Shown piece after piece: positions 20,081-31,573 of a stretch of 64,000 nt of DNA (positions within the stretch are counted from its first letter, which is position 1; each line of letters starts with the position of its first letter). The notes under the pieces were generated by a model. It saw only the letters and a program-made list of their open reading frames with translations. It ran no database searches and had not been told where the DNA came from. Made by a program: the position numbers and the translations under genes. The DNA is taken from contig NZ_CP040781.1 of NCBI RefSeq assembly GCF_013463155.1, positions 1,054,001 to 1,118,000 of the forward strand, read 5' to 3'. The stretch is from Staphylococcus sp. 17KM0847 (GTDB lineage Bacteria; Bacillota; Bacilli; Staphylococcales; Staphylococcaceae).

Positions 20081-21079
20081 ATGACTAATATTACTGTATT
20101 CGGCACGGGAAGTTTTGGTACAGCACTAGCAAATGTACTCGCTGACAACGGACACCACACTTTGATGTGGGGGAAAACAGAAGCAACTGTTTCAGAAATC
20201 AATACACAACATACGAATCATAATTACTTAAAAAATGTAACAATTCATACAGCCATTCAAGCAACAACCGATTTACAAGAAGCCATTGCACACGCAGATA
20301 TTTATCTCATCGCCTTGCCAACTAAAGCCATTCGTTCTGTCTTAACAGAAATCAACTCATATTTAACATCCAAAAAGATGTTCATTCACGTGGCAAAAGG
20401 TATCGAAAACGAAACATTTAAACGTGTTTCAGAGATGATTGAAGATTCCATTGCTCCAGTATATAATGCTGGCGTTGGCGTTCTTTCAGGACCGAGTCAT
20501 GCGGAAGAAGTTGTCATTAAACAACCGACTACTGTATCTGCTGCCTCCCATAATCCAGAACTTTGTCAAATGATTCAAGACTTGTTTATGACTGATTATT
20601 TACGTGTTTATACAAATGATGATTTAATAGGGGTGGAGTTAGGTGGTGCGCTCAAAAATATTATTGCTATTGCCAGTGGCGTCTTAGTTGGACTTGGGTA
20701 CGGTGATAATGCCAAAGCTGCACTGATTACACGTGGTCTTGCAGAAATCACACGTCTTGGTGTCAAACTGGGTGCAGACCCGTTAACTTTCCAAGGTTTA
20801 GGTGGTATTGGTGACTTAATTGTGACATGCACCTCTGTACATTCCCGTAACTTTTCATTAGGCTATCAATTAGGTAAAGGACATACACTTGAAGACATAT
20901 TGAATGATATGAATATGGTTGCTGAAGGTGTTTATACGACACAATCTGTCTATCATCTCTCACAAAAAATAGGTGTAGAAATGCCTATTACATCAGCACT
21001 GTATCGCGTATTATTTGAAGCACAACCTGTTGAAGAAGAGCTGAAAATTTTAATGGGACGTACAAAAAAAGCAGAATAA
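20081..21079 (+). CDS. gpsA: Glycerol-3-phosphate dehydrogenase [NAD(P)+]
   Basis: Reduces dihydroxyacetone phosphate to sn-glycerol 3-phosphate, the backbone for phospholipids and teichoic acids. 332 residues; NAD(P)-binding [10 protein letters not shown] at the N-terminus, the conserved [15 protein letters not shown] and A-L-K-N-I-I-A-I-A motifs. Start ATG 20081 with AGAGGAGG upstream. Confidence 0.95.
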   Translation: MTNITVFGTGSFGTALANVLADNGHHTLMWGKTEATVSEINTQHTNHNYLKNVTIHTAIQATTDLQEAIAHADIYLIALPTKAIRSVLTEINSYLTSKKMFIHVAKGIENETFKRVSEMIEDSIAPVYNAGVGVLSGPSHAEEVVIKQPTTVSAASHNPELCQMIQDLFMTDYLRVYTNDDLIGVELGGALKNIIAIASGVLVGLGYGDNAKAALITRGLAEITRLGVKLGADPLTFQGLGGIGDLIVTCTSVHSRNFSLGYQLGKGHTLEDILNDMNMVAEGVYTTQSVYHLSQKIGVEMPITSALYRVLFEAQPVEEELKILMGRTKKAE

Positions 21080-21253
21080 ATCTTCAATTTTTGACAAATT
21101 TAAGGTATTTCACTCGGAAATATCACTAAATGCGATTAAATCAACGTTTTTCGCATATAAATCATTGCAGTTTTCCCTATTCTTGTGTTAAAGTCATACC
21201 ATAGTGATAAATGAATTATCATTACATACAACCTTTAAGGAGGTGTCTTGGAC

Positions 21254-21526
21254 ATGAACAAAACAGACTTAATCAACGCGGTTGCTGAACAAGCTAACTT
21301 AACTAAAAAAGATGCGAGTCATGCAGTTGATGCCGTTTTCGAATCAATTCAAAACTCACTAGCTAAAGGTGAAAAAGTACAATTAATCGGTTTCGGTAAC
21401 TTCGAGGTACGTGAACGTGCTGCACGTAAAGGTCGTAACCCTCAAACAGGTAAAGAGATCGATATTCCTGCAAGCAAAGTTCCAGCTTTCAAAGCAGGTA
21501 AAGCACTTAAAGATGCTGTTAAATAA
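21254..21526 (+). CDS. hup: DNA-binding protein HU
   Basis: Histone-like nucleoid protein of 90 residues, probably the only HU of this organism, as in other staphylococci. The family signature [18 protein letters not shown] is complete, with the intercalating Pro in the beta arm. ATG 21254 lies 8 nt after AAGGAGGTG; an upstream TTG at 21248 is in frame but too close to the SD. Confidence 0.96.
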   Translation: MNKTDLINAVAEQANLTKKDASHAVDAVFESIQNSLAKGEKVQLIGFGNFEVRERAARKGRNPQTGKEIDIPASKVPAFKAGKALKDAVK

Positions 21527-21540
21527 TTCGTTTATTTACC

Positions 21541-21569
21541 AAAAGCCCTTATATAATAGGGGCTTTTTT
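21541..21569 (+). terminator. Terminator after hup
   Basis: AAAAGCCC/GGGCTTTT stem followed by a T run. Confidence 0.8.
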
Positions 21570-21809
21570 GTTTTATTTAAAAATATAAACCTAACTAAAG
21601 CATCTGTTCTTAAAATCATTTAAACCTCCCATACATATAGTAACTAAGTCCGTAGTATAATAGGGCGATGGAACATTCATTTTGTCGATAAAGTCTACTT
21701 TTCATTAATTGTATTTCTTATACATTTATATACGTTTCAAGTAATTCACATTTAATTTTTTTAGGGATAATGTTAAGATAGAGAGTGACTAAAATGAGAG
21801 GTGGCAACA

Positions 21810-22382
21810 ATGGAACATACATATCAAATACTGGAGCAACAAATCAATCAACGGCTCTCACAGTTACATAAACCGAGCAATATACATATCAGTACAAAAC
21901 TATCTCAAACACTTGATCAACTCAATATTCCACTGCTTGCCAAACTTGCGTGCCTCTCAATCGATACTTCCATGAAACATCTTGATCGTGTAAGTTATGA
22001 TGGTTACGAGCGTGATGCTATTTTAATTGGTGATTTGTTGAGCGCACATTATTATACATTATTGTCAGAGTTAAAAGCGCCTCACTTCCAATTAAAGATG
22101 AGTGAAGCCATTGTGCGTATCAATGAATTGAAATCTCAAATTCAACATCAATATAAGGTCATGAAGCAGCCCGAATTAGTCGACGCTATTTACCATATTG
22201 AAACTTTACTCCTTCAACAAATACTTGATGTTTATATACCAAATGAAGATCCCCAACAATACTTGCATTCGTTTATTCTAAAATTAGACTGCTCTGATTT
22301 GCGTTATCTTGGGCATCTTAAATCCGATGATTTAAAACACCTGCTTCAACTTCTAAAAAATATAAAGTATAATGAGGTTTAA
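21810..22382 (+). CDS. hepS: Heptaprenyl diphosphate synthase component I
   Basis: Small, non-catalytic subunit (190 residues) of the two-component prenyl diphosphate synthase that makes the menaquinone side chain. The family is weakly conserved; assignment rests on its helical character, the [10 protein letters not shown] segment and its place before menG and hepT. ATG 21810 is preferred because GAGAGGTGG lies just upstream and overlaps the alternative GTG 21801. Confidence 0.82.
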   Translation: MEHTYQILEQQINQRLSQLHKPSNIHISTKLSQTLDQLNIPLLAKLACLSIDTSMKHLDRVSYDGYERDAILIGDLLSAHYYTLLSELKAPHFQLKMSEAIVRINELKSQIQHQYKVMKQPELVDAIYHIETLLLQQILDVYIPNEDPQQYLHSFILKLDCSDLRYLGHLKSDDLKHLLQLLKNIKYNEV

Positions 22383-22386
22383 AATA

Positions 22387-23100
22387 ATGACAAACAATAA
22401 AGCTGATAAAGCACAAGTACACGAAGTATTTCAAAATATTTCAAATAAATATGATCGTTTAAATAATATTATTAGTTTTGAACAACATAAAAGTTGGCGA
22501 AAAAAAGTGATGAAGGAGATGGCTGTTAAACAAGGCTCCGTAGCTTTAGATGTATGTTGTGGAACAGCTGATTGGACAATAGCATTAAGCCAAGCTGTTG
22601 GCCCTCAAGGTGAAGTGACAGGTCTCGATTTTAGTGAGAATATGCTAAAAGTGGGGGAAGAAAAAACTTCAACGATGGAAAATATTCGCCTCGTGCAAGG
22701 AGACGCTATGGATTTACCATTTGAAGACAACGCCTTTGATTATGTTACAATCGGTTTCGGACTGCGCAACATTCCAGATTACACGATTGCACTACAAGAA
22801 ATGTATCGTGTTTTAAAACCTGGAGGAATGGTCGTTTGTCTTGAAACAAGTCAACCTACTTTACCCATTTTCAAACAAGGCTATCAACTTTATTTTAAAT
22901 TTATCATGCCATTATTTGGTAAATTGTTTGCAAAGTCAAAACAAGAATATGAATGGTTACAACAATCTGCATTTAACTTTCCAGATCGTAAAACATTAAA
23001 AAAATTATTTGAAAGTGTAAATTTTGAAGGTGTTAAAGTTCGCAGCTTTACAGGTGGTGTTGCAGCAATGCATCTCGCTTATAAACCGAATACGAAATAA
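22387..23100 (+). CDS. menG: Demethylmenaquinone methyltransferase MenG (UbiE family)
   Basis: SAM-dependent methyltransferase of 237 residues for the last step of menaquinone synthesis. Motif I is [10 protein letters not shown], followed by the UbiE signature Y-D-R-L-N-N-I-I-S and G-L-R-N-I-P-D. ATG 22387 aligns with homologues. It lies between the two prenyl-synthase subunits, the classical hepS-menG-hepT operon. Confidence 0.95.
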   Translation: MTNNKADKAQVHEVFQNISNKYDRLNNIISFEQHKSWRKKVMKEMAVKQGSVALDVCCGTADWTIALSQAVGPQGEVTGLDFSENMLKVGEEKTSTMENIRLVQGDAMDLPFEDNAFDYVTIGFGLRNIPDYTIALQEMYRVLKPGGMVVCLETSQPTLPIFKQGYQLYFKFIMPLFGKLFAKSKQEYEWLQQSAFNFPDRKTLKKLFESVNFEGVKVRSFTGGVAAMHLAYKPNTK

Positions 23101-23116
23101 TTAAAAGGTGATTGGC

Positions 23117-24073
23117 ATGTCGAAAATAAATGGAAACCAAGAAATCAAAACAATTGAAAAAAGACTTCAGACATTAATTCAAAGTCAAGATTCAACACTG
23201 GAGTCTGCGGCACGTCATCTTTTATCTTCAGGCGGAAAACGTGTACGTCCGCTCTTTGTTATTTTAAGTAGTCATGTAGGCCCTGACAAAGCAAACGAGT
23301 CTGCTTATCGTGTGGCAACAGCACTGGAGCTTATTCATATGGCTACTTTAGTTCACGATGATGTTATCGATTACAGTGACAAACGTCGTGGAAGCTGGAC
23401 AATCGAAAAAAAGTGGGATAAACCCACAGCGATTTTAACTGGTAATTTTTTACTTGCTCGTGCGTTAGAACATTTGTCTTTTATTGAAGATGCACGTATA
23501 CATGAAACATTATCATATGCGATTACGGAGGTGTGTCGTGGCGAACTCTTCCAATTCCAAGATCAATTTAGATCAAATCAATCTCTAACCAATTATTTAA
23601 GACGTATTAACCGAAAAACAGCACTTCTTATTCAATTATCTACTGAAGTAGGTGCAATGACTTCTGGTGCGGACGATAAAACAGTACGCATGATGAAACA
23701 AATTGGTCATTATATTGGTATGAGTTTTCAAATTATTGATGATATTTTAGATTTCACAAGTTCAGAAGAGAAGCTCGGTAAACCCGTAGGAAGCGATTTA
23801 AGAAATGGTCATATGACACTACCTGTTCTATTAGAAATGCGTCAAAATAAAGATTTCAAAGAAAAGGTTTCATGCCTAAGCAGTGATGCACCAACTGATC
23901 TATTCATAGAATGTATTCAACAAGTAAGAAATTCTGGTGCTATCGAACAATCCAAAATGATTAGTGCACAATACCTTAATAAAGCGTTGAAGCAAGTCGC
24001 ACTTTTACCCAACGAAGATTTAAAACCTCTATTTCGAAAATTAATTAAACGGCTACAACATCGTATGCGTTAA
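23117..24073 (+). CDS. hepT: Heptaprenyl diphosphate synthase component II
   Basis: Catalytic trans-prenyltransferase subunit of 318 residues. The first aspartate-rich motif is D-D-V-I-D (in L-V-H-D-D-V-I-D) and the second D-D-I-L-D (in Q-I-I-D-D-I-L-D). G-G-K-R-V-R-P near residue 40 binds isopentenyl diphosphate. The start is ATG 23117 after AAAAGGTGATT. Confidence 0.94.
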   Translation: MSKINGNQEIKTIEKRLQTLIQSQDSTLESAARHLLSSGGKRVRPLFVILSSHVGPDKANESAYRVATALELIHMATLVHDDVIDYSDKRRGSWTIEKKWDKPTAILTGNFLLARALEHLSFIEDARIHETLSYAITEVCRGELFQFQDQFRSNQSLTNYLRRINRKTALLIQLSTEVGAMTSGADDKTVRMMKQIGHYIGMSFQIIDDILDFTSSEEKLGKPVGSDLRNGHMTLPVLLEMRQNKDFKEKVSCLSSDAPTDLFIECIQQVRNSGAIEQSKMISAQYLNKALKQVALLPNEDLKPLFRKLIKRLQHRMR

Positions 24074-24146
24074 TTTTTATAATTGAAAGCGCTTTACATA
24101 AGTGATACTATAAATGTGTATGTTATAAAACAGGGGGAAAACACTT

Positions 24147-24596
24147 ATGGAAAGAACTTTTATTATGATTAAACCTGATGCCGTTCAACGAAAGTTAATC
24201 GGGGAGATTGTACAACGTATCGAACGTAAAGGACTTAAACTTGTTGGCGCAAAGTTGATGACCGTACCACAGTCATTAGCAGAAACACACTATGCCGAAC
24301 ATAAAGAAAGACCTTTTTACAATAGCCTTATTTCTTTTATTACATCAGCTCCTGTCTTTGCTATGGTTGTAGAAGGAGATGATGCGGTAAATATATCACG
24401 TCATATCATTGGTGCAACCAATCCATCAGAGGCAACACCCGGATCTATTCGAGGCGACTTAGGCTTAACAGTAGGTCGCAATGTTGTTCACGGTTCAGAC
24501 TCTGTTGAATCCGCACAACGTGAAATTGCTTTATGGTTTAATGAAGATGAATTAAGCACATATACAGCACCAGATGAAGTATGGATTTACGAATAA
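24147..24596 (+). CDS. ndk: Nucleoside diphosphate kinase
   Basis: Exchanges gamma-phosphate between nucleoside triphosphates and diphosphates. 149 residues with the active-site His in N-V-V-H-G-S-D-S near residue 115. Starts [14 protein letters not shown] follows GGGGGAAA. Own terminator downstream. Confidence 0.96.
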   Translation: MERTFIMIKPDAVQRKLIGEIVQRIERKGLKLVGAKLMTVPQSLAETHYAEHKERPFYNSLISFITSAPVFAMVVEGDDAVNISRHIIGATNPSEATPGSIRGDLGLTVGRNVVHGSDSVESAQREIALWFNEDELSTYTAPDEVWIYE

Positions 24597-24604
24597 TTTT
24601 TAGT

Positions 24605-24630
24605 AAAAGCAGCATAGTCGCTGCTTTTTT
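24605..24630 (+). terminator. Terminator after ndk
   Basis: AAAAGCAGC/GCTGCTTTT with a 6-nt loop and a T run. Confidence 0.85.
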
Positions 24631-24843
24631 ATTTGCTATATATTTCATTATTTAAAAGCTTTTAATTTTTTAAATCACACTTTATCGATTAAAAGCAATA
24701 AACTTTTTTGGAGTTTTCTGTTAATTAAACTTTGATTTTATGCTATGATGTATGTCATATCTATTTACGCATAACATATGATTCGTATGTTATGCTAACA
24801 AGACAATGATTCTATATTTATAATAAAAGGAAGTGCATAACCC

Positions 24844-26010
24844 ATGAGATTTTTAACAGCAGGCGAATCACACGGTCCTCAGCTAACCGTTATTATTGAA
24901 GGTCTACCCGCTAATATGAAAGTAGATATTGATAAATTAAATGAAGAGATGTACAAACGTCAGGGAGGATATGGACGTGGGCGACGTATGCAAATTGAAA
25001 AAGATAATGTCCAAATTGTTTCCGGCGTTCGACACGGTTATACCTTAGGCAGTCCGATTACTATCGTGATTCAAAACGATGACTTTAAACATTGGCGTCA
25101 TATTATGGGAGCTGCACCAATTACAGAAGATGAACAAACTGAGATGAAACGCGTTATTACCAAACCTAGACCGGGACATGCAGATCTTATAGGTGGGATG
25201 AAATATCAACATCGCGACTTGCGCAATGTTTTGGAACGTTCTTCTGCACGTGAAACTGCTGCCCGTGTTGCAGTCGGTGCATTATGTAAGCAACTTCTTT
25301 CACAGTTAGATATTGACATATACAGTCGTGTTGTAGAGATTGGAGGGATTAAAGACGACACCCTTTATGATATAGATACAATAATCTCACATACCGATCA
25401 AAACGATGTGCGTGTCATTAATGAAGAAATCGCACAACAAATCCGCAACAAAATTGATCAAGCTAAAAAAGACGGTGATTCATTAGGTGGTGTCGTTCAA
25501 GTTATCGTCAATCATATGCCTATTGGAATTGGAAGTTATGTTCACTATGATCGTAAATTAGATGGGCGTATCGCACAAAGTGTAGTAGGTATTAATGCAT
25601 TCAAAGGCGTTTCTTTTGGTGACGGCTTTACAGTAGCCGAAAAACCCGGAAGCGAAGTCCAAGACCCTATCCATTATGATACGTCCCGCGGTTACTATCG
25701 TAGCTCCAATCACCTCGGTGGTTTAGAAGGTGGCATGACGAACGGAATGCCTCTTATTATTAATGGCGTCATGAAACCTATTCCAACATTATATAAACCA
25801 CTCAATTCAATCGATATCAATACAAAAGCACCATTTAAAGCTACAATTGAGCGTTCAGACAGCTGTGCAGTACCTGCTGCAAGTATTGTATGTGAACATG
25901 CCGTAGCTTTTGAAGTCACTCGTGCGCTTTTAGAGGAATTTGAATCCAATGAGATGTCTCGTTTGACTCAGCAAGTAACAGAGCGACGTATGCTTAACAC
26001 TAACTTTTAA
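24844..26010 (+). CDS. aroC: Chorismate synthase
   Basis: FMN-dependent enzyme turning EPSP into chorismate, last step of the shikimate pathway. 388 residues. Starts [12 protein letters not shown], and shows the R-P-G-H-A-D, S-S-A-R-E-T-A and [10 protein letters not shown] motifs. ATG with AAAGGAAGTG upstream. First of aroC-aroB-aroA, transcribed together judging by gaps of 13 and 6 nt. The 247-nt leader from ndk has no riboswitch I can recognise. Confidence 0.96.
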   Translation: MRFLTAGESHGPQLTVIIEGLPANMKVDIDKLNEEMYKRQGGYGRGRRMQIEKDNVQIVSGVRHGYTLGSPITIVIQNDDFKHWRHIMGAAPITEDEQTEMKRVITKPRPGHADLIGGMKYQHRDLRNVLERSSARETAARVAVGALCKQLLSQLDIDIYSRVVEIGGIKDDTLYDIDTIISHTDQNDVRVINEEIAQQIRNKIDQAKKDGDSLGGVVQVIVNHMPIGIGSYVHYDRKLDGRIAQSVVGINAFKGVSFGDGFTVAEKPGSEVQDPIHYDTSRGYYRSSNHLGGLEGGMTNGMPLIINGVMKPIPTLYKPLNSIDINTKAPFKATIERSDSCAVPAASIVCEHAVAFEVTRALLEEFESNEMSRLTQQVTERRMLNTNF

Positions 26011-26023
26011 AAGGTGATATGCG

Positions 26024-27094
26024 ATGAAATTGATGACAACTTACGAGAACAATAACTATCCTATTATCGTGACACAACATGCAATGAACAATCATCTCCA
26101 ACCGTTGATTGAAGGCTATCAAGATGTCTTTCTCTTTGTTGACGCACAGGTCAATACACACTGGTCCCATAAGCTCAATAGCATTCAACAACAAAAAATA
26201 ACACAAACGTTCATCCTGCCTGCTGGAGAGCAAGTAAAAACATTGACTTATTATGAAAAGTACCTTAATGCATTATTGGCGTTGAAACCAACAAGAAACA
26301 CTTGTCTTATTGCTATTGGTGGGGGCGCTGTTGGAGATTTCGTCGGTTTTTTAGCTGCAACATTATTGAGAGGCGTAGATTTTATTCAAGTCCCTACAAC
26401 AATCTTAGCCCATGATTCTAGTATTGGTGGAAAGGTTGGTATCAATGCGCAATATGGTAAGAATTTAATTGGCGCTTTTCATCGCCCCTCAGCAGTTATT
26501 TATGATTTGGATTTTTTATCAACATTACCTACTCAAGAAATTTTAAGTGGCTATGGAGAGGTTTATAAACACGCACTACTCGAAGATGATACAGCAGTTG
26601 AAACACTAGAACAAACATATCCCGATTTAGCTGCACTTCTGACACTACATAATATTGAACATTACATTAGCAAAGGGATTCAAGTAAAGTTAAACATTGT
26701 GGTCAAAGACGAAAAAGAGCGTGGACAACGTCAGTGGTTAAACTTAGGTCACACATTAGGTCATGCTGTGGAATATCATTCCAAAATTGCACACGGTCAT
26801 GCTGTGATGATTGGTATTTTGTTTCAAATGATCGTGGCCAACCAATTGTTGAACACACATCACGATATTCGCCATTATTATAATTATCTATTGGCAGTGG
26901 GCTATCCTCTCGACGTTATAGATACATTAACATTCAAGCCATTACTACAACTGATGCAACAAGATAAAAAGAACGACCAGTCCGGTATTCGCATGGTTTT
27001 ATTAGAAAAATTAGGACATCCTGTCGTAAAAACGGTATCACCAATGCTGCTCGAGCAAGCATTTGAAGTACTACAATCTTTGAGAAGGAGTTGA
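26024..27094 (+). CDS. aroB: 3-Dehydroquinate synthase
   Basis: NAD- and metal-dependent cyclisation of DAHP to dehydroquinate. 356 residues. G-G-G-A-V-G-D-F-V-G-F binds NAD; K-V-G-I-N, L-S-G-Y-G-E-V-Y-K-H and N-L-G-H-T-L-G-H are present, the latter carrying zinc ligands. AAAAGGTGAT precedes the ATG. Confidence 0.95.
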   Translation: MKLMTTYENNNYPIIVTQHAMNNHLQPLIEGYQDVFLFVDAQVNTHWSHKLNSIQQQKITQTFILPAGEQVKTLTYYEKYLNALLALKPTRNTCLIAIGGGAVGDFVGFLAATLLRGVDFIQVPTTILAHDSSIGGKVGINAQYGKNLIGAFHRPSAVIYDLDFLSTLPTQEILSGYGEVYKHALLEDDTAVETLEQTYPDLAALLTLHNIEHYISKGIQVKLNIVVKDEKERGQRQWLNLGHTLGHAVEYHSKIAHGHAVMIGILFQMIVANQLLNTHHDIRHYYNYLLAVGYPLDVIDTLTFKPLLQLMQQDKKNDQSGIRMVLLEKLGHPVVKTVSPMLLEQAFEVLQSLRRS

Positions 27095-27100
27095 ACCTCG

Positions 27101-28390
27101 ATGACAACTATTGATATTCACGGACCATTGAGTGGAGAAATAACCGTACCCGGAGATAAATCAATGACACATCGTGCAATCATTTTAGCATCATTAGCAC
27201 GTGGACGCTCGATGATTCACCAACCACTTTTAGGAGAAGACTGTTTACGCACTATTGAAATTTTCCGTTTGCTCGGTGTAACAATTGATATTCATGAACA
27301 TCACATTGTCGTCCATTCTCCGGGATATCAACACTTTGATACACCACATCAAACACTTTATACAGGAAATTCTGGTACTACAACTCGTTTATTAGCAGGT
27401 GTTCTGGGCGGTATGGGTATTGAAAGCGTCCTATCTGGAGACGTTTCTATTGGCAAACGCCCAATGGCACGTATTCTTAAACCTTTACGACAAATGAATA
27501 TTCAAATCTCTGGTGTAGACGAGCAATATACACCTCTTATTATTAAACCAAGTCGTGTCCAAAGTATTCATTACAAAATGCCAGTAGCAAGCGCACAAGT
27601 AAAAAGTGCGATTTTGTTTGCAAGCCTATTCACATCTGGTACCACTACAATCGAAGAGATCGATGTCTCTCGTAATCATACAGAGACGATGTTTGCACAC
27701 TATGGTATTCCTATTGAGCATGATGCATTGAAAATCACTTTACCTGCTAACGGGATTCATCATATTCATCCTTCTGACTTTGATGTTCCCGGAGATATAT
27801 CGTCTGCTGCATTTTTTATTGTGGCTGGATTAATTATTCCTGGTAGTGATATCACGATACATAATGTTGGTATTAATCCCACACGAGATGGCATTCTTGA
27901 AGTTGTTCAAAATATGGGAGGAAATCTATCATGTTTTAATGTAACAGAGGGGACAGAACCAACAGCATCCATTCGCGTTCGCTACTCACCTCATTTAAGA
28001 GGGACTGAAATCAGTGGCAATCTCATCCCAAGGTGTATTGATGAACTACCTATTATTGCATTACTCTGTACACAAGCTCAAGGTTCAAGTATTATTAAAG
28101 ATGCTCAAGAATTAAAGGTTAAAGAGACAAATAGAATTGATACAACAGCTCATGAATTATCAAAACTCGGATTGTCACTTCAACCCACTGATGACGGTCT
28201 AATCATTGAACCTTCACAAGTGATATCACAAGCGGTGTTAGATAGTCATACAGATCATCGTATAGGAATGATGCTTGCTATTGCATCAGTTCTCGCATCT
28301 AAAAAATACGAAATTAAGCAATTTGATAGCGTCAATGTCTCGTTTCCTGGCTTTTTAGCTATGTTAAAACAATTAGAAAATGAGGGATAA
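27101..28390 (+). CDS. aroA: 3-Phosphoshikimate 1-carboxyvinyltransferase (EPSP synthase)
   Basis: Adds enolpyruvyl to shikimate 3-phosphate. 429 residues, two inverse alpha/beta domains. G-D-K-S-M-T-H-R-A at the N-terminus binds phosphate/[20 protein letters not shown] and D-E-L-P-I-I-A-L complete the active site. The motifs resemble class II enzymes of Gram-positives. Confidence 0.95.
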   Translation: MTTIDIHGPLSGEITVPGDKSMTHRAIILASLARGRSMIHQPLLGEDCLRTIEIFRLLGVTIDIHEHHIVVHSPGYQHFDTPHQTLYTGNSGTTTRLLAGVLGGMGIESVLSGDVSIGKRPMARILKPLRQMNIQISGVDEQYTPLIIKPSRVQSIHYKMPVASAQVKSAILFASLFTSGTTTIEEIDVSRNHTETMFAHYGIPIEHDALKITLPANGIHHIHPSDFDVPGDISSAAFFIVAGLIIPGSDITIHNVGINPTRDGILEVVQNMGGNLSCFNVTEGTEPTASIRVRYSPHLRGTEISGNLIPRCIDELPIIALLCTQAQGSSIIKDAQELKVKETNRIDTTAHELSKLGLSLQPTDDGLIIEPSQVISQAVLDSHTDHRIGMMLAIASVLASKKYEIKQFDSVNVSFPGFLAMLKQLENEG

Positions 28391-28391
28391 C

Positions 28392-29633
28392 ATGCAAGAT
28401 ATCTATAAGCTTATAGATGATATTAATAGTCAAAAGTTAGAAGGATTGAACAGTCGTGTAGATACTGCACTCCAATCAGATAACGATGAAGCTTTATTTT
28501 TGCTAGGTGAAACACTTTACCGTTTTGGTCTTATGCCTCAAGGATTAGAGGTTTTCCGTGTGCTTTATATGAAGTATCCAGATGAAGTAGACATCCTTGT
28601 ATATTTTATTGAAGGGCTTATATCAGAAAATCATACTGATGAAGCATTAGAATATTTGAATGACATCGAACTGACACCTGAGCGTTTGATGCTTGAAGCT
28701 GATTTATATCAACAAATTAACATGGTGGATGTAGCGATTGATAAAGTTCAACAAGCCATTGATATGGAACCTTCCGATCCCGTATTGCATTTTGGACTTG
28801 CAGAATTACTATACTTTGATGGTCAATACTTACGTGCTTCTCGTGCCTATGATACTGTCCTCGAATCTGGAGAACATATCATTAATGGGGTGAACCTCTT
28901 TTCACGTATAGCAGACAGTAGTTTACAAAGCGGTAACTATACAGATGCTTTACAATGGTATGATGAAATTCACGAGCAAGAAATGACGTCAGAAGATTTC
29001 TTTAAAAAAGCGATTGCTTACGATAAAAATGACTTAACACACGAAGCAATCAAAATGGTCAAATCCTTACTACAAAAAGATCCCGATTACTTACAAGGTT
29101 ATTTTTATTTGCAACAGCTCTATGAAAATGAGAAAGCCTATGAAGAAGCTATTGATATAGGATTAGAAGGATTGCGTCTCAATCAATTTTACAAAGAGCT
29201 TATGTACACAACAGGCGCATTGCAGCTAGAACATGGCGTACAAGAAGAAGGGGTTACTTTACTCAAACAAGCATTAGAAACTGATCCGTCATATCAAGAA
29301 CCTCTCATGTTACTTGCAGATTACTATCGCAATGAAAACGACAACCATGGGATTATTTCACTTGTTCAATATGTTGAAGAAGATGATATGGATCCTCAGT
29401 TTATGTGGCAACTCGCTTATGCAATGGGTGATGAAGAACGCGATAAAGAAGCACAACATTTTTATCAACTTGCTTATGCAACCTTACACGATAATATTGA
29501 CTTTTTAAGTGACTATTATCACTACCTTACTGAAATAGGTGAGACAACCATTCGCATTGATGTTTTAAATCATTTAATCGCACTGGATTCCAGCAATCCA
29601 CAATGGCATGAAGAACGCGAGCGACTGGTCTAA
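28392..29633 (+). CDS. ypiA: Tetratricopeptide-repeat protein (YpiA-like)
   Basis: A 413-residue acidic cytoplasmic protein built of helical repeats; TPR-like A-L-E-Y-L-N/A-I-D-K-V-Q-Q-A-I-D-M-E-P-S-D-P units run throughout. No catalytic motif or signal peptide. ATG 28392 is preceded by GAGGGATAA and overlaps nothing but abuts aroA by one base. Conserved order aroA-ypiA-ypiB supports the name; the partner bound by the TPRs is unknown. Confidence 0.82.
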   Translation: MQDIYKLIDDINSQKLEGLNSRVDTALQSDNDEALFLLGETLYRFGLMPQGLEVFRVLYMKYPDEVDILVYFIEGLISENHTDEALEYLNDIELTPERLMLEADLYQQINMVDVAIDKVQQAIDMEPSDPVLHFGLAELLYFDGQYLRASRAYDTVLESGEHIINGVNLFSRIADSSLQSGNYTDALQWYDEIHEQEMTSEDFFKKAIAYDKNDLTHEAIKMVKSLLQKDPDYLQGYFYLQQLYENEKAYEEAIDIGLEGLRLNQFYKELMYTTGALQLEHGVQEEGVTLLKQALETDPSYQEPLMLLADYYRNENDNHGIISLVQYVEEDDMDPQFMWQLAYAMGDEERDKEAQHFYQLAYATLHDNIDFLSDYYHYLTEIGETTIRIDVLNHLIALDSSNPQWHEERERLV

Positions 29634-29642
29634 GGTATAGTG

Positions 29643-30185
29643 ATGTTTGAAATACCATTGCAAGAGGCAAAGCAACGATTTATTGATCACTTACTTTCAC
29701 AATACACTTTTAAATCTCGCATTAGCGTTTGGTTGTTAAATTATTTAAAAGCAACACCCCAGTTGTTAGATATGATTTATTTTGTCGATCAAACAGTCGA
29801 ACATCATCCAACACTTGAAATTGCTACTGTTGAATCTGGAGCAAGTGGCGTGGTGTACTATCGTGATGAAGAGCATTTGATAAATATGGATACTATATTT
29901 TATCGCATAATCCAAACAACAGATCGTGTCGATATCAAAATACACCTTAATGATAATGGCAATCGAGATCATCTACTGGATCACATTTTATTGTACCAAT
30001 TGCTTGATACACAAGGTCATCCAGAGTATCTTAGCGATTTGTACTATGTAACATTGTCTAAAACGACTGAGCAACAACTTTTAAAACTATTGACCGCTCA
30101 GATTGATATGAGTTTAACAACATACGATGCGGCGTCATTTTATCATTTAACACGTCTTCGTAATACACTTAAGCTCCGTCAATAA
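29643..30185 (+). CDS. ypiB: UPF0302 family protein (YpiB-like)
   Basis: A 180-residue protein matching the UPF0302 family: conserved F-I-D-H-L-L-S-Q-Y-x-F-K-S-R-I-S-V-W-L-L-N-Y-L-K near the N-terminus. Function unknown; family members are restricted to Firmicutes. ATG 29643 sits after AAGGTATAGTG; GTG 29640 is the alternative. Nine nt downstream of ypiA, so likely cotranscribed. Confidence 0.82.
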   Translation: MFEIPLQEAKQRFIDHLLSQYTFKSRISVWLLNYLKATPQLLDMIYFVDQTVEHHPTLEIATVESGASGVVYYRDEEHLINMDTIFYRIIQTTDRVDIKIHLNDNGNRDHLLDHILLYQLLDTQGHPEYLSDLYYVTLSKTTEQQLLKLLTAQIDMSLTTYDAASFYHLTRLRNTLKLRQ

Positions 30186-30220
30186 ATACAATTTTTATAT
30201 AAATGAGGTGTTGTTATTAG

Positions 30221-30808
30221 ATGATCTGTAAATCAACAATACAATCATTCCTTTATCATAAGGGGATTTTAGCTGTATTAATATGCTTTAATATTTTAGG
30301 CACAATTTATGGCTATATTTGGTATGGTGAACAACTTTCAACGACATCATGGTATTATTGGCCATTTGTACCAGATAGCCCAACCGCTACTCTATTTTTA
30401 TCAATCAGTTTACTTTTTATGTTCGTTAATAAAACATCTGCAATAGTTGATACATTAGCTTTTGTAACATTGATTAAATATGGCATTTGGGCAGTCATTA
30501 TGAACGTTATGCTCTTCACCGTCGATCATACAATATATATAACAGGATTAATGCTTATCTGTTCACATGCCGTAATGGCAATTCAGGCTTTTCTATTCTT
30601 GCCAAGATTTCATTTTACTTTTCTAAGCTTCGGACTCACAATGGTATGGGTGTTCCACAATGATATGATTGATTATGTCTTTCACCAATATCCCGTTTAT
30701 GGTTCGCTCACCCATTATGAGATGACAATCGGTTATATCGCTTTTTGGCTCTCAATATTGCCGTTACTTATTGTTTTATGGCGAATTTCACAACAGTGGA
30801 GTAAATAG
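30221..30808 (+). CDS. ypjA: DUF1405 membrane protein (YpjA-like)
   Basis: A 195-residue integral membrane protein with about six hydrophobic segments and the W-Y-x-W-P-F-V-P-D-S-P-T-A-T motif characteristic of DUF1405. Function unknown. Its place after ypiB follows the Bacillus order (ypiA-ypiB...ypjA). Confidence 0.8.
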   Translation: MICKSTIQSFLYHKGILAVLICFNILGTIYGYIWYGEQLSTTSWYYWPFVPDSPTATLFLSISLLFMFVNKTSAIVDTLAFVTLIKYGIWAVIMNVMLFTVDHTIYITGLMLICSHAVMAIQAFLFLPRFHFTFLSFGLTMVWVFHNDMIDYVFHQYPVYGSLTHYEMTIGYIAFWLSILPLLIVLWRISQQWSK

Positions 30809-30861
30809 TTTGACCGTCTTTCACGAAGCACGTAGAATATATGTTATAAGGAGGGAACATA

Positions 30862-31557
30862 ATGTCTTTAATATCTTTAATTATTTATTTTGTAATACTT
30901 ATGATCCTCCCAATGTATGCACAATACAGTGTTAAATCTAACTATGAAAAATACTCAAAAGTTAGGTCTACTAGTGGCAAGACGGGACGAGAAGTAGCAT
31001 TAGAAATATTACATGCAAACGGGATATACGATGTCGATGTAAAAGAGGGACAAGGCTTTTTAACCGATCACTATGATCCTAAAAATAAAGTAGTTGTCTT
31101 ATCTCCAGCAAACTATAATCGCCCAAGTGTGGCAGGTACTGCAATTGCTGCCCATGAGGTCGGTCATGCGATTCAACATTATGAAGGATACTTTTTCTTA
31201 CGATTCCGTACAGCATTGGTACCAGTTGCAAATCTAGGCAGTTCATTGTCGTACATCTTCATTATGATTGGTTTTGTACTCACAATGATGAACATGGCGA
31301 TCGGTACTTCTGCATTATGGATTGGTATTTTCTTAATGGCATTTGCGGTATTGTTTTCAATTGTGACATTACCTGTTGAGTTTGATGCTAGTAAGCGCGC
31401 AATGAATCAAATCCAACGCATGAATATTGTTAATGAAAAAGAATACAAGCATGCAGGTCGTGTATTACGCGCTGCTGCAATGACATACGTTGCAGCAACT
31501 GCAGTAGCAGTAGCAGAACTATTACGTTTTATTTTAATTGCACGTTCTGCAGAATAG
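30862..31557 (+). CDS. Zinc metallopeptidase, YugP family
   Basis: Membrane-bound putative neutral zinc peptidase of 231 residues. HEVGH at residues 98-102 is the HExxH zinc site; hydrophobic segments lie at about 2-20, 120-165 and the C-terminus. E in V-E-F-D-A-S-K-R-A downstream is the likely third ligand. GGAGGGAAC precedes the ATG. Last core gene before the inserted metal-resistance region. Substrate unknown. Confidence 0.85.
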   Translation: MSLISLIIYFVILMILPMYAQYSVKSNYEKYSKVRSTSGKTGREVALEILHANGIYDVDVKEGQGFLTDHYDPKNKVVVLSPANYNRPSVAGTAIAAHEVGHAIQHYEGYFFLRFRTALVPVANLGSSLSYIFIMIGFVLTMMNMAIGTSALWIGIFLMAFAVLFSIVTLPVEFDASKRAMNQIQRMNIVNEKEYKHAGRVLRAAAMTYVAATAVAVAELLRFILIARSAE

Positions 31558-31573
31558 AGAATATGATAGATGT

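Noticed and set aside
24631-24843. Riboswitch or attenuator before aroC
   Set aside because: No conserved aptamer motif or leader peptide with aromatic codons could be seen; AT-rich with no strong hairpin.
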